A stretch of 64,000 nt of DNA. It comes from Campylorhamphus procurvoides (Eukaryota > Chordata > Aves > Passeriformes > Dendrocolaptidae). Every line of letters begins with the position of its first letter. Within the stretch, counting starts at the first letter, position 1. The stretch spans positions 581,028-645,027 of the forward strand of contig WBMV01003337.1 of NCBI GenBank assembly GCA_013396655.1, in the 5' to 3' direction. A program made the translations under genes and the position numbers. Below, piece by piece: positions 25,211 through 37,291 of this stretch. The notes below the pieces were generated by a model. That model was not told the origin of the DNA and did not search any database. It was given only the letters and a program-made list of their open reading frames with translations.

Positions 25211-25546
25211 CGATTGCCAAGTGAAATTCCTGTGCCTGCCGTTAGTGGAAGCCTTGAACAAAGAGGTGCATTTAACGCTGCTTCCTAAACTTTGCCAGAT
25301 TCAGTCTCAGACAGATTTCTGGCAGCAGCGAGATCCCGAGCCAGGAGCCTGTCGCTGAGAATGACCTGCCCCCTCGTTCCCACGAGCTCCTCCCTTGGGA
25401 CAGATGCAAGGGACGTGAAAACCCGGTCATTAATGGGGAAACAGAGCGTGGGGCGAGAGCAACCCTCACACTCAGGGCAAACAACAACTGGGCTCTTTGC
25501 ACCGAACAACAAACTTCATGGAAAATCCTACAGGATTTAAAGGGCG
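25211..25546. promoter_or_regulatory. Local CpG cluster, possible weak promoter or exon
   Basis: Fourteen CpG dinucleotides fall in about 336 bases, twelve of them between 25276 and 25545, against a background of roughly one or two per 300 bases elsewhere. GC content rises to around half. Open frames of 75-98 codons on the minus strand and 82 on the plus strand cross it because GC-rich sequence has few stops; none shows a family signature. It is smaller than a classical CpG island. A minor promoter, an exon of a long non-coding RNA, or an old GC-rich repeat remain possible. The CpG count is direct; the role is inference. Confidence 0.35.
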
Positions 25547-26665
25547 ACACCACAAATTGGCCACACAATATAATCAGCTTCTACAAAATGACTTCCAAGA
25601 TCTATGGAATTTAGTAAAGAAAGGTGACCTTTCTCTAGGAATTTTTTACTCTGCCTTGTGGAGCTCTAACAGACATGCAGTTCTGGTTTACATTTTTAGA
25701 AAGATTTCAAAACCTTATTCAAAACTATAACACACTTTCTCAACTTTATGTGAATTTGTCAGGGAAATCAAGTTTCATTTTATGCAGTCAATAGGAAAAA
25801 GAAAAATGCCATTGGCAAAGGAATGCTGCCTGTTCCCAGAAAGGATAAGGCTGAGCTGATCCTTAAAGCAGGTGGCACTGGTGTGGTACCTGCAGGAACT
25901 CTGATGGGTCATACATGATATTTTACAATTGCAGCTTCAGTTTACAAGTGTGTAACTTCCAACATGAATTAAAAACCCAGAAAATTTATGCTTTCCATCT
26001 CTTCTTATCAACTCCTTAGTACCCTATTTCATTGCTATTTCTAGCTCTGAATCTGCACATCCTGCTCCACTTGTATAACTTTCTGTGCAGTAGTAACAAT
26101 CAGTTTCATCCTGATTTCTGAATATTTGAATTCCTGAAATTTCAGCCACAGAATCAAATAAATTCACAACAAAGCAAAAAGAAAACCTTAAACAGACTGA
26201 AGAAACACAGTTGCTGCTTGTTCCACAGGCAGCACATATCCTGTAACAGATGACACTGAGGCAGAGTACAATTGTACATGTCTTGTGTGGAGTTATTTCA
26301 TCTTTGCATGCACTTAAAAAGAAATGGATGATGCAATCCTAAATTACATTGAACGTGCGTGGTTCAAATATTAATCATACTGATATTCCAGAACTTGTAA
26401 GCCAATGAAACTTCTACCATCATTAAAACACCAAACACTCTGAAGGGCACTTTAGAATGATAAATGGTTTAAAAGATCTCCAAGAAAAAGAAAATTATAT
26501 ATTTCAATTTTTAATAAATATGCAAAATCTTTAGATATAACACTGTTAGTTTTAATTTCTGAATAAAATTGCAAAATGTCAATGTTTTACCTTGGGACTT
26601 CAACACCAATAATAATAACGTATGTAATTCCTGATAACATATTTTGCAGTGAGGCTTTTTCTTTT
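25547..26665. other. Unique AT-rich sequence
   Basis: No repeat, RNA or convincing frame seen between the CpG cluster and the AAAC tract. Confidence 0.6.
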
Positions 26666-26786
26666 AAATAAAACAAAACAAACAAACAAAAACCCCTAAA
26701 ACAAACCCAAAACCCCCAAAAAACCAAGAAAACCCTAAAGAAACCCAAAACAAAAGCAAAACAACAAAAAAAACCCCAACATCAAA
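26666..26786. repeat. AAAC/AACCC-rich low-complexity tract
   Basis: About 120 bases of A and C on the plus strand, such as AACAAACAAACAAA and AACCCCTAAAAC. It includes isolated ACCCCTAAA and ACCCTAAAG words. These resemble single telomere units, but they are not tandem and are expected in A/C-only sequence. Confidence 0.9.
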
Positions 26787-27105
26787 CCTGAATGGATACA
26801 GGGAGAAAAAAAATCTGTATAGTATTCTGTAAACTTCTTGAAATAGAAATGTCTCTTCTGTAAACTAAACAAGAACTGACATATAATACAGGAGATTTAT
26901 ATTCCTACCTGGCATTTTGACTCTATTTACAGAGGAACAAAACCAAGGAAATTTGAGTAAAGTCTTCTAATCCACAGGATGACATGAATCCTGTGTGATG
27001 CAACTAAAATTTTACTAGAGGGTAAGTAATGATACTCTGCCATGTCTATGATCATCCTAATAGGTGACTGCGATCCATTATGAACGTGAAGTGTCTGTGG
27101 TGTGC

Positions 27106-27219
27106 TGTGACTACAGATGGACTATTATCTGTTGTGATTCTGATGTGACTGCAGCGGCACCGCAAAGCACTCAGTCTTTGATGTGACTTTAGTGCCGTAG
27201 CTGTGGCATTGCTACGGTG
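27106..27219. repeat. Diverged 38-bp tandem array (three units)
   Basis: TGTGACT starts at 27106, 27144 and 27182, exactly 38 bp apart each time. The first two units also share the downstream CAG block, and the bases just before each restart are TTCTGA or CTTTGA. A partial earlier unit may begin near 27065 (GGTGACTGCG). The third unit contains a 7-bp hairpin, CCGTAGC (27195-27201) and GCTACGG (27211-27217), with a 9-nt loop. Six CpGs fall between 27071 and 27216, high for this window. Best read as an old minisatellite. Confidence 0.55.
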
Positions 27220-28664
27220 TCACAGGCAGTCTTCTGCATTATTTTGACATTTTTATATACATGCACAGTGTGAAGGCAGAGTTTCAGAGTTTAAGCAGTC
27301 CTGGTGAATTCTACAGGCTTGGTAACCCTATAAAACTATTACACTCCTTTTAATTCTGTAAATATTTTACAAAGCAGTTCCAAAGACAGCGTAAGAAATC
27401 AATATGGCTAAAAGGGCTGGATTTTGTCACCCAGACATTTATGGATATTTAAATGTGCAAAAATGCTAACACACGGGGTTATCTTTTTAAGTAATAAAAA
27501 AGTATTTAATTTAGCAGCAGTACAAACTCTCGTTAGTAAAATACATTTACCCTCCAATTTAGAGCGTGTTCTCTCAAAATGAGGATTGTCACAGTCACAT
27601 TTTTGGGGACTAGTATTTCAAAAGGAGGTTAGAACATCTGAAAGGTATATGTTAAAACACAATACTTTTAAAAATATAATAACAGTTTAGCTCAATTCTA
27701 ACATTTGGAGAGCAGAGATGGAGCTGAACAAAACTTAAAGGATCTAATAATGTCAATTAAAAAAAAATAGAGGCTCCATACTTCTGCATAACTGTCATCT
27801 TTTGATATTAAAATTTATTTTTGCGGTTTCTTCTGCAGGATTTTCAAGTTCTATAAGGTTTTCCATTTTTCACTGGCAAAATCGCATGAAACTAGAGGTC
27901 AGAAATTACTTTCCTGAGTATAAACATTTCTGGGATTAATCTTCAGGAAACAGTTACTCACTTTCACAAAAATGGAAGACAGACTTTTTAGAAAAGGAAC
28001 AAGCTTTTGTGAATTAAAAATTTCCAACTGGCATAATAGAAAATGTGACAAGAGACAAGCTAAACTGGCTGTTTGGCAACATCTAGATAAACAAAATTCT
28101 GTGCAAATTTATCTTTTAGGATCTGTGATTCTCAATTGTAGTGCAGCACAAGAAACATCCTGGTAATTGTCAACTTGAGAAGCTTCAATACATTACACAT
28201 AAACACTCTGAGGTCACATTTAAAGCTAATGTAAACTTGCACAAATGTAAAACCACAGTATATCAAACGCAATGCATACATAAAACGTGAAATAAAATAA
28301 ATCATGCCAATGTACAATGCCTTAAATCTGTTTCTTGAACTTCATGTATATTCCATAAAATACAGATTATATACAATTTTTAAATTATATTTCACTTGAG
28401 ACCTTAAAAAGCAATTCAGAGAAAATATTGGCAGGCTTGAATCTCTTAGAGCCTTCTGGACTCCACTCAAAGCAGGTCTGAAGGACCCAGTCATCATGAA
28501 ATGCCAAACCTGAGCTGGCTGCCATCAGCCCAGCTCTCAGCTCTTTGCACATGCTTTATCCCAGACATCCCCACACCAAAATAGGTCATGCTTTCTTTCA
28601 ATGCTGAACAAATGTGCCATTTTTAAAGAAATACTTCCACGCCTGCTGTAAATGCCATTCTAGG

Positions 28665-28696
28665 GAAAAAAAACCAAACAAACAAATAAAAACCCT
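28665..28696. repeat. Short AAAC-rich low-complexity tract
   Basis: AAAAAAAACCAAACAAAC followed by AAATAAAAACCC. Same composition class as the longer tracts in the window. Confidence 0.8.
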
Positions 28697-29343
28697 ACTA
28701 CAACACATCTCATTTCACAAGAATTAACTGAAAACTAGTCTGCCTAATTTTGCAGTGAAATCCCGGTTCAAACCATAGTAAACAACTCCCTTTAGAAGTA
28801 TGGAGCAGTGAGAACACTGCCTCACTGTATACAAACCCTCTGCTTATAGCTGTATATTACAACCAGATGCCTGGAAATCCATGCCCTGAGAAGTAGCAGG
28901 AATCAGTCTGGTAGCAGAATTGGGAAGATAAAGAACATGCAGAACTGGTCAAACACTGTACATGCACCCCTAAAAGCATATAGAAAATTTATTATTTACT
29001 GCAATGAGAGATAACATTTGTAGGATGCTAACAAGAAAACTCAAAGAGCTGTGTTTAAGGAGACCCACTGCTAATTCTTCACTGCTCTTTTCTGAAAATA
29101 TCTATTTGTTAAAACCTAAGATGAAATGTTGATCTTCGAGTCTTTTGCCTGAAACAAAAGGAACAGTATTGATGCCCTCTCAGTTCCTCCTGTTGGCATT
29201 ATCCCACTGCATAGGCATAATGAAACACTCACTGCAGAAGTGTCCAGGGCACCCTGGGTTTCCACACGCTCCTCAGCACGTTGCAGTCACCCATCCCATG
29301 CACTCACTTTCTGTTGTTGCTGTTTAACACCTGAATTTGCCAG

Positions 29344-29397
29344 TGAATGGCCTTGTCCAGAACAGCCAGCACAGCAGAGAGAGCATCTGCCTTGCTG
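29344..29397 (+). other. Candidate 54-nt exon
   Basis: Acceptor with a T-rich tract and TTTAAC branch-like word (…GAATTTGCCAG, AG at 29342-29343) and donor CTG|GTGAGT (29398-29403). The 54 nt are open in two frames, including Asn-Gly-Leu-Val-Gln-Asn-Ser. Length is divisible by three. No family recognised. Confidence 0.18.
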
Positions 29398-30547
29398 GTG
29401 AGTATTCCAGAAGTGAGGACCCTGCTCCAAACCACCTAAGGGAGTGACTTGGGAGACCTCCTCAAAGGAGAGGCTTCCTCCTCTAAGGCAAACTCCCAAG
29501 CTGGCAGTTTTGGCTGTGCTAACCCAGGTATCTCTGATTCACAGACAGGAAGCATACATTGGGAGAGCTTGGATTTGTCACAGGGGAAAAGACACGAGTT
29601 CCTGCAAATGGCAGGCTTGGAAATGGTTTCCCCCAGAAGCCATACAGCTAAATTGAAAACTGCAGCTCACTATACAGAAGGGAAAGGCAAGCTTGCATAG
29701 CCCTTTCTTTTGGTATTATTATCCCACATCAAAGAAAATATTTTGGCATATCCATTTTACATATTTACATTCCTGAAATAAAACATCTGCTCAGCACACT
29801 ATTCGAACCCTAGTGGGGACAAATTCTGCTTTCACAGATACCCACACAATTGTGGAACACTTAGTGATTAGAAATGTTAGAAAAATTGGACACACTTCCC
29901 AGGATTATTTTTCTGAGCTGGTTCTCTTCAGTTTTTTCACTCTCTCAGATACTTTCCTCTCTACCCCTCCCCTTATATAACTCTGTGTCCCAGTTTAACA
30001 TTCCATTTGCTGCATTTATTGAGGCAGTTGTTACTTTTGATAAAAGGTATCACCTGGCTTTGCTTAGAGATTTAGTGGTCCTTGCAAAAGCCTGATCACT
30101 AGCCTTTCTTTCCAAGATCATCTGGGTTTTGGATGCAGTATGCAGAAGTTTGGTTGGATCCACAGTAAGTGAATCTGCTGTACTCAGAGTTTTGTTCCTG
30201 TGACTTTGTATAATAGTACTTTACCTTACCTGGGATAACAACTCTACTAAATGTGTTTCATTTTTTATCAAACTTGGGCTTTTTTAATATGACATATAAA
30301 ACATTGATATTCCTATTACATCCCATGAGGGAAAAGAAACACCATTTGCTATAATCAGGGGAAATGTTTTATTGCCTAAGACATGCATTTATCTCCCTCA
30401 CAAACAGAAGTCATAAAAAGAACATACAACTGGTTAAATGTTACTTGATGTACCTTAGGTCCCAACTGGTTTGCTTTAGGTCCTGCAGTGTCTTGTGGAA
30501 TTAAATCCAGGCATGAACACAGGTTAATGCTTTTTCTTTCCTTTTAG

Positions 30548-30763
30548 CAGAACTCTGCCAGTCTGGCCCACACCCCAAGAGCTTTCACTTCAGACTAACC
30601 TGCAAGCAGCACTGTGGGTCTCTCCTTTACTTCTCCTTCCCAATGCTCCACCGATTCACCGCTGACTAATTAATTATAAACCTCTGTTCTTAAAGCTCTT
30701 ATATAAATCTCTGTCCTTGTTGCCATCCTGCAGATCTATTCAGTGATCACACTCTTACTTAAA
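30548..30763 (+). other. Possible exon after a strong splice acceptor
   Basis: TTTTTCTTTCCTTTTAG|CAG is one of the best acceptor sites in the window, with TTAAT as a branch-like word just upstream. GC content rises for about 120 bases after it and then falls. A modest donor, CAT|GTAAGA, follows at 30764. One frame is open for 38 codons before TGA, so a non-coding exon is more likely than a coding one. Confidence 0.15.
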
Positions 30764-31015
30764 TCATGTAAGAAAGACTGGTCTGTCCCTTTTATCTTAA
30801 AGGCTGTTAAGGAGGCCCAAATTCTAAAGCTTTTTGTAATGAACTGTTCTTTCTTGAAGACAGTTTACCATCAAGCATCCTTCCAGGTCTCATGAAGGGC
30901 TACACTGCACAAACTGAGATGACAGTTGTCAGAAGGGAAGGCCAATCCTTTCCTGAATAGAAAGAAGAATAGACTTGTCTTTTCTCTTCTGTCCTTTCTC
31001 CATTGTACTTTCAAG

Positions 31016-31042
31016 GCACAACTGGAGTTCCTACAGCAACAG
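31016..31042 (+). CDS. Candidate 27-nt microexon
   Basis: A near-ideal 3' splice site, with an almost uninterrupted pyrimidine tract from about 30977 ending TTTCAAG, is followed after 27 bases by CAG|GTATTT. The 27 bases read in phase 0 as Ala-Gln-Leu-Glu-Phe-Leu-Gln-Gln-Gln, a coiled-coil-like peptide. Length divisible by three and strong acceptor fit the vertebrate microexon pattern. The donor is weak beyond GTA, and no partner exon is identified nearby. It may be a decoy site. Confidence 0.22.
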
Positions 31043-33885
31043 GTATTTTTCTTTGCTAAGATTCATTGTTGGATGCTCACTGGTATTCTGAGTTCCTAAT
31101 TCTAAACCCACTACTCTCTTTTATAAACCTGCACGTTATTTGTATCTAAAGGGCATTCTTTGTGAAGGTTGCAGTTTTCAGAAACTTGATTCCACTTTCT
31201 TCCAGGGCTTTCTGTCTTCCTCTCCTCCTCCTCTTTGCCACAATGCTCTCTTAAAGAAATCTCTCATGTGTGTTGCTATTCAAAAATAAAATCAAGCATT
31301 TGATCCTTCTGTCCAGACTTCCTTCTCATTCTCCATTTCCCTGTATTCTGTCATATGTTGCACTGTTAGCTGAACAGCCACTGTTTAACAGCATATATTG
31401 AAAATACCAGAACAAATAACTGCATTCAACACTTTGTTTCATCCTGATATTTAACATAGAATCATAAGCAACTGATGAAAGAGAATATTTTTAAGCTTTC
31501 CAAGTTTAATTTGGAATGCCATACCAAAAAAGGCGGACTGCAATCTGCAAGACAAATGTTCTAAAAAGCTCTGAATCTAAAATAAACAAAAGGTTCTTCT
31601 TTAGTAGCCATTTTGTATCTGTCACAAATTTTAGGGTTCCCAGTCTCAGATTTTAATTTTGTCCTCCATGCTACAGACTGCTTTTTGGAGATTTAGCCAT
31701 AGGTTTTCATGCTTGTCCCTTTGAAGCTAAGGGTTCATGTCCCCCTTAGCTAAAAACAGGCTGGCAGAGTTTTTCATGACCAGGTCCAGGACTCCATGAA
31801 CAATATAAGCCCTAGGTCATCAGGAGCTGTTCCAGGAAGTGTGATTGGTGGACAGCATACAACAATCTTCATCTTGATCTTAACATCCAAGAGAGCAAAT
31901 TTGCATGTAAATATTGTTTGGAATATATGATGTAATAAATCGATTTTGTTTTAGCTGACCAAAAAAATTATTTATATATCAATATTTTTTAAATTATCTT
32001 CCAAATATAAGGCGATTTTAGTTTTTGGGTTTGGGAGAATTTTTTTAAAGAAGAACTTTATCTGAAAGTTTTGAGTGTACCAGCTTCTGCTCACATGCAG
32101 ATAAGTGTTCTGGATTCTGGATTTCTAATTGCAAATCTATTCAACAGATTTATAGTGCACTTTCATCATTACTATATCCTTAGGCCTGTGACATTTTGGA
32201 TGAACGGGAATGCCAGTTCCTCAAAAATTCATACAAAAAATAACAGTTGACATTTTCAGTGATATGTGATCAGGTTTAACTATTACTTAGGGTTGAAATT
32301 CAGCAAGTTATCATACTTCATTACTTTCTCCCATTCCTGATGAGATGCTATTTATGGTGTGGTATTTGTGTTTTATTGTGGGGTTTTTTTTTAATTATAG
32401 ATCTGTATTTAAAGTTTAACTGAAGAATATCAAGATCTTAAGGATATCCAACATCAGCTATAATAACCACAAAAATCTTGTGCACAATTTTTGGATCAGA
32501 TTTCTACTTCTCCAGTTTCAGAGAGAATTCATGAAGGAAATCACAGAGTGGTAAAAAGACAAGTTAGCCAGTATAAAGGAACAGCTTGGAAAAAGAAACA
32601 GTTTTTTACTTTTAATTTTTAGGTATCACTCATTTCTCTTTGACTGTGTAAGACATTGGCCTGTAGAGATCTGCTGAACAATGCCCTCTACAAAGCACTT
32701 CTTGCCTGTCACCCTCTTAGGACTTTTAAAAGTCTAATCTCTAGTCACCTGCTACTATTTCACCAAGGTTTTTGCTTTGGGAGAGTACTGAGAACATTTA
32801 AGTCACCTACTAGAGCTCTGACACTTCATCAGCATTTAACACGGCATTTGAACAACACTAAAATGTATGTGTTCAAACATACCAAGAGTTTAAGGTGGTG
32901 GAAAAGCTGAAAAGATACCAAGTTATTTCCTACCTCTGCCTTTGAAAATTCTGTTTCTAGAAAGGACACTTAGTAAAAAAATAGCTACAGCTTCTATCCC
33001 CTGCCTTCCCAATTAGGAGTATGAGCAAGATTTCATGGGTCTATAGCATGCTGTCTGAGCTTCCTATGCACTAGATCCATTAGTTGTTTGCTGGGGGAAG
33101 TAAAATTAGAAATGTTTTATTATGATTTCCAAATTACTGTGTAACAAATGCTTCAATAATCCTTACAACACAAAAAAAAAACCCCACCAGTCTGTTTTGC
33201 CCAACAAGCAACTGACAGCTTTCTAATGCAGTTACATTAAAGCGCTTTCCTGAGTGTGTGAGGCACTTTTTAACTAGCTCCTCAGGGCATTGTTAGATAT
33301 CATTGCTTACAGCCACTGCGAGCCACTGTGCCATAATAGTGCTTCCCACTTCCTCCTGATCAGTCAAATACAATAGGTGACTTTCAGCACAAGAAAAAGT
33401 CTCAACCAGCCAAGATACCAGATGTGAGACTGTCTCTTTACGTACAGCAGCAGCCCAGAATGAAAGAACAGCTTCTGGAGAAAGATGACTCTCAGGGCAC
33501 TGAAAGGAAATAAAGAACTTCTATGGGTGTCTCTTCTTAAGTTAGTAAACTGCAGGGGCTTGTAGTAATTTTAAAATGGGAAAATAATAGTTCCTTATTT
33601 TATGCTACTAAATGAGTAAACTTGAAGTAAATCTCAAAGTCATCTACTCTAAAGGAGTGGATCCGTTTAATCTAAACCTGAAAAATTAGGAATTAGAGAG
33701 GCAAGCGAATGCATAATTCTGAAGTAGAGAATACTGAAAATACTTGATTAGGTATTTATTTAAGAAGATAACTGTCATGGATTTTATAGCTCTTCCAAGT
33801 CAGAATTTGTGGTGATCAAATTCAGAAGGTATTAATTTACCTTCTGCAGTCAAAGGCACACAAACAGTTCTTGTTGAATTAATCC

Positions 33886-33899
33886 TTGATAGCTATCAA
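33886..33899. repeat. 14-bp perfect palindrome related to the one at 1563
   Basis: TTGATAGCTATCAA is a perfect palindrome. It has the same outer TTGAT...ATCAA arms and the same AGCT centre as TTGATTAGCTAATCAA at 1563-1578, differing by one base pair of arm length. It lies in otherwise unique sequence. Confidence 0.75.
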
Positions 33900-36384
33900 A
33901 AACTGCATCCAAACTTCAGATGCTTATTTGCAACAAATCATCTGGAGACTGTCAGCTCTTATTGCCCGAGTATACAGGTAGACTGCTAATAAAGCAAAAG
34001 TGAAATCTCAGCCAGTGTCAGACTGTCTTCGGGACAGATGGGAGGCACACAGCTTTCCAGACCCAGATAAAGCATAAAATCAAATACCCAAAACCATTCC
34101 AAAGCTATGTGCCTACCAATACATCATTTCAGAAATGGTGTAAGAGGGTAAGTCATCCTGTTCCTATTGAATAGTGCCTGAAGTTTCCCATCCTGTGTGT
34201 TCCCTCCTGCTGGGAAGGGAACCAGCCAAGAAACCCTGAGCAGCCTCTCAGAAAGGGCTGCTCCATACCTAAGTCTGAAAGCCATTTGCTATCACAGTGG
34301 CACAAGGGTTTAATGTTGATCCTTGTTTTGTCCACTGCATTTTGTTTTGTTTTTTCTTTAATTCTTCAAAGTCACAAGAATTAATTTACTTTAAGGCAAA
34401 GTTACAAATATGAATATGAAATTTTCCCCAACATTCAACCCTCATAAGAACACAGGACAAGAGAAGATATTGCAGATACTAACCAGAGCTAGAGAAGCAT
34501 GTGGTAGCAGAAAAGCACAATATCAGGCAGCTTTGGAAAATAAGACTGATATGGTTACAATGTGATTGAGTTCTCCACAATGGAGATAGATGACCATTTA
34601 CTTTCTTCATTTATCTACTCACATCTGCACTTTACATTTCAAGAAGCTGAAACTCTTGCATCATCCTATTTATCTAAGGGACTAAAGGCAGCACACAATC
34701 CACATGGAAAAAAAAATAAAGTGGCCCTGGGATATATGTTGAACAGTTTTTCAGTAAATCTTATTTATTTCCTCAGAGTCCTCAATATCTAAAGCTTTTA
34801 TGTATTCATTATCAGCAACATGTCGAGTAATGTGATAACTTGACAAGGTTCTATTGAAGCAGCTTAGTGGGACATACAGTACTTATGCTGCCTGATAAGA
34901 AAACATTCAGAAAGGTCATATCCTCTGTTGTATTCCCTATCTCTCTGGGTAGCAGCAGTTTGGGTTTTTCTGAAAACTTAAAGTTTGAAACTGGTAAAAG
35001 TGAGTGAAAAGTGGTTTGGCTGCATTAGCACAATGATGAGCAGTTGCTCTTAATAGTCGCGTCACTTTTCAAAACTGGATATTAAAATAAAAATCCTTGC
35101 TAAAAAGTTAACCATATTGAGTAGGCATGATTATGACATGAGAAACTGGTCAGCTCAGAGTAACTGTTAGACCTGGGATATAATGGCAATATCCCACTGA
35201 CTGACTCCTGGAACAGCAGCACAGATCTGACCTTTCCTGCTCACCTTGATCTCCCACATCAACTTCTAAGTGGTGTAGAAAGTCAAATAGATTTAGAATG
35301 CAATAGACCAAAACATGCACCATGACTGCGTCTGACTTGCTCTTTTCAAAGTAGCAAGAAGTAACTCTATTTTGAAAACCTTCTGATGTTGGAGACCTAC
35401 AGAGCTTGCTCTGTGCCACTTATTAGCAGAACCAGGACAGAAATCAGAAGGGTGTGGTCAGGTTTCCCTGAGACCCAGAACACATCCACTGCCTGAACAG
35501 ACAGTGCTTGGGGCCATCTCAGGACAAAATAGATGAGCAGCAAAGATCAAGCCCTTGATATGTCTTCCAAGTGGAGGTTTACGAAGAGATACCATGGAGC
35601 TGTATTTGTCACACATTCTCCTGAGCTGCGGTTTCTGTAACTCCAAGACAAGCTTGGCCAGAACAAAGAAATTCTTGTTATTGAGGTAAACGAACATGAA
35701 ATTACAAGCCAGCAACCTCTATTATAATAATACAGCTAGTTACATTGAGCTGTTTCTGACCTATTACTCTATTTTGGCCACATACTCCCTATATGATATA
35801 ATGTCTAATATTGTTTGGGATATGGACGTGCATTCAGTTTGATGTGCAACAACATATATGTACTTTGTCACAAAATCTTTATATATAGGCCCACTACAAG
35901 TATTTAAAAGAACTTTGAAAGGCAATTTCTCTAAGCAGTAGTTCATACTAGTTCAAAGTCTTCGTTTTCCAACATGTCATACTGCTTATTTCATTGAATA
36001 AATTCAGGTCATCTTTATTACTCTTTACCTGAGTTACTAATTTCACCTTGTGCATGCAGCGTGATTTCAAGTTTTACATATGGAAAAGTACAAACATCAT
36101 TGTCGGACTCGATTACATACAATGCTACCTTTTGCTGAGTTTTACTAAAAACAAAGCCTGATTGTAAATCTGGATCACAGCTGGATGTCACAGGCAAAAG
36201 AGTGAAATGAGTAATAGAGGAAGGAAAAAAAAACCAACACTATCAGACAAATTAAAGAATCATCATTTACATAAATACCTGCTTATCCTTAAATCCTTTG
36301 AAAGACAATAATTTTAAATCCTGCTAAATACTGCAGCTCAGTTTATCAAGGGTCAAATATGCTAGTTTTTTTCCCTTCACTCAG

Positions 36385-36753
36385 AATGCTGTTGGGATCA
36401 GAATCAGCAGACTAAAGAGTTGCTGTCAGCTGTTCTGCCCGAGGAAGAGCTTTCCTTGGGATGAGATGAGGGGCTGTACTTGAAAACAGAAGAGGACTGG
36501 AGGGGATGAGCACCCATAACTATCATTTCTCTAATTCTGATTGAAAATCAGCCTGACCATCAGTTCTTTGTGTACTTCTATTAAGTCTCACTTGATGGCA
36601 GAAGCCTAATTATTCTTCCTATTGACAACTCCTGGATGCAGTCAGCAAATGGCCGCAGATTCAAAGTGGAAAGTGGAACACTGCCCTAAATCTGTGATGT
36701 CAAGCCCTTTGTGGCCACAACTACGAGACAGTTAATCAGAGGTATCATCTCAG
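36385..36753 (+). other. Candidate non-coding RNA exon with a small open frame
   Basis: A very strong acceptor (TTTTTTTCCCTTCACTCAG, AG at 36383-36384) and a strong donor CAG|GTAAGG (from 36754) bracket 369 bp. No frame is open throughout, so a coding internal exon is unlikely; a long non-coding RNA exon is the simplest reading. Inside, ATG at 36649 in a good initiation context (A at -3, G at +4) opens a 28-codon frame to TAA at 36733-36735, starting Met-Ala-Ala-Asp-Ser-Lys-Trp. Transcription is unproven. Confidence 0.2.
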
Positions 36754-37130
36754 GTAAGGTGGCAGTGGCTGCTTGCAATCAAAGCTGCTTTCACACTAAG
36801 GTACAACTCCACATGAGCTGTAACTGAAGACAGAGTGCCTCTGTGCACAGCAGGGGTGGGGGAGCAGATAGGAGAATTGTCCCGTATTTTATTGGCAAAT
36901 AATGACTTTATCAGGTCAGAAGACAAATTTCAGCTCAAGGTGAAGTTGATACCATGCTACTCTTGAAGATGAAAGGAAATTAGTCTGATTTTGACTTTGT
37001 GCCTGACCCTCTTTACAGCATCTCACCAGGATGCCTGGGACTATGAGAATATGTAGCTCATCACTGATCTTCAGACTTAAACTGTCTTGCTTTTCAGTAA
37101 CTTTACCTGTGGTCCTGTTGTGATACTACT

Positions 37131-37291
37131 GGGGGTTTTTTTGGTGGTTTGCATTGGTTTGGGGTTTTCTTTGGTTGGTTGGTTGATTGGTTTTGGGTAT
37201 TTTGCGTTGGTTTTGGGGTTTTTTGTTTTTTTTTTTTTGTTTGGTTGGGTTTTGGTGCTTTTTTTGGTTGGTTGGGTTGTTGGGGTTATTT
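37131..37291. repeat. GTTT/GGTT-rich low-complexity tract
   Basis: About 160 bases made almost entirely of G and T on the plus strand (GGTTTGGGG, TTGGTTGGTTGGTTG and a T12 run). It is the complement class of the AAAC tracts at 9189 and 26666. A 71-codon plus-strand frame across it encodes only Gly/Val/Leu/Phe runs and is not a gene. Confidence 0.9.

Larger units (their letters stand above)
27220..37130. other. Unique intergenic or intronic sequence
   Basis: About 10 kb with no named repeat. 30540-31330 is pyrimidine-leaning and hosts two strong splice acceptor-like sites (30548 and 31016), which its composition makes more likely by chance. The palindrome at 33886 and the candidate exon at 36385 also lie here. 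Frames are at most 89 codons and motif-free. Confidence 0.6.

Noticed and set aside
26690..26750. CCCTAA-like words as an interstitial telomere repeat
   Set aside because: Only isolated units in an A/C-only tract; no tandem array.
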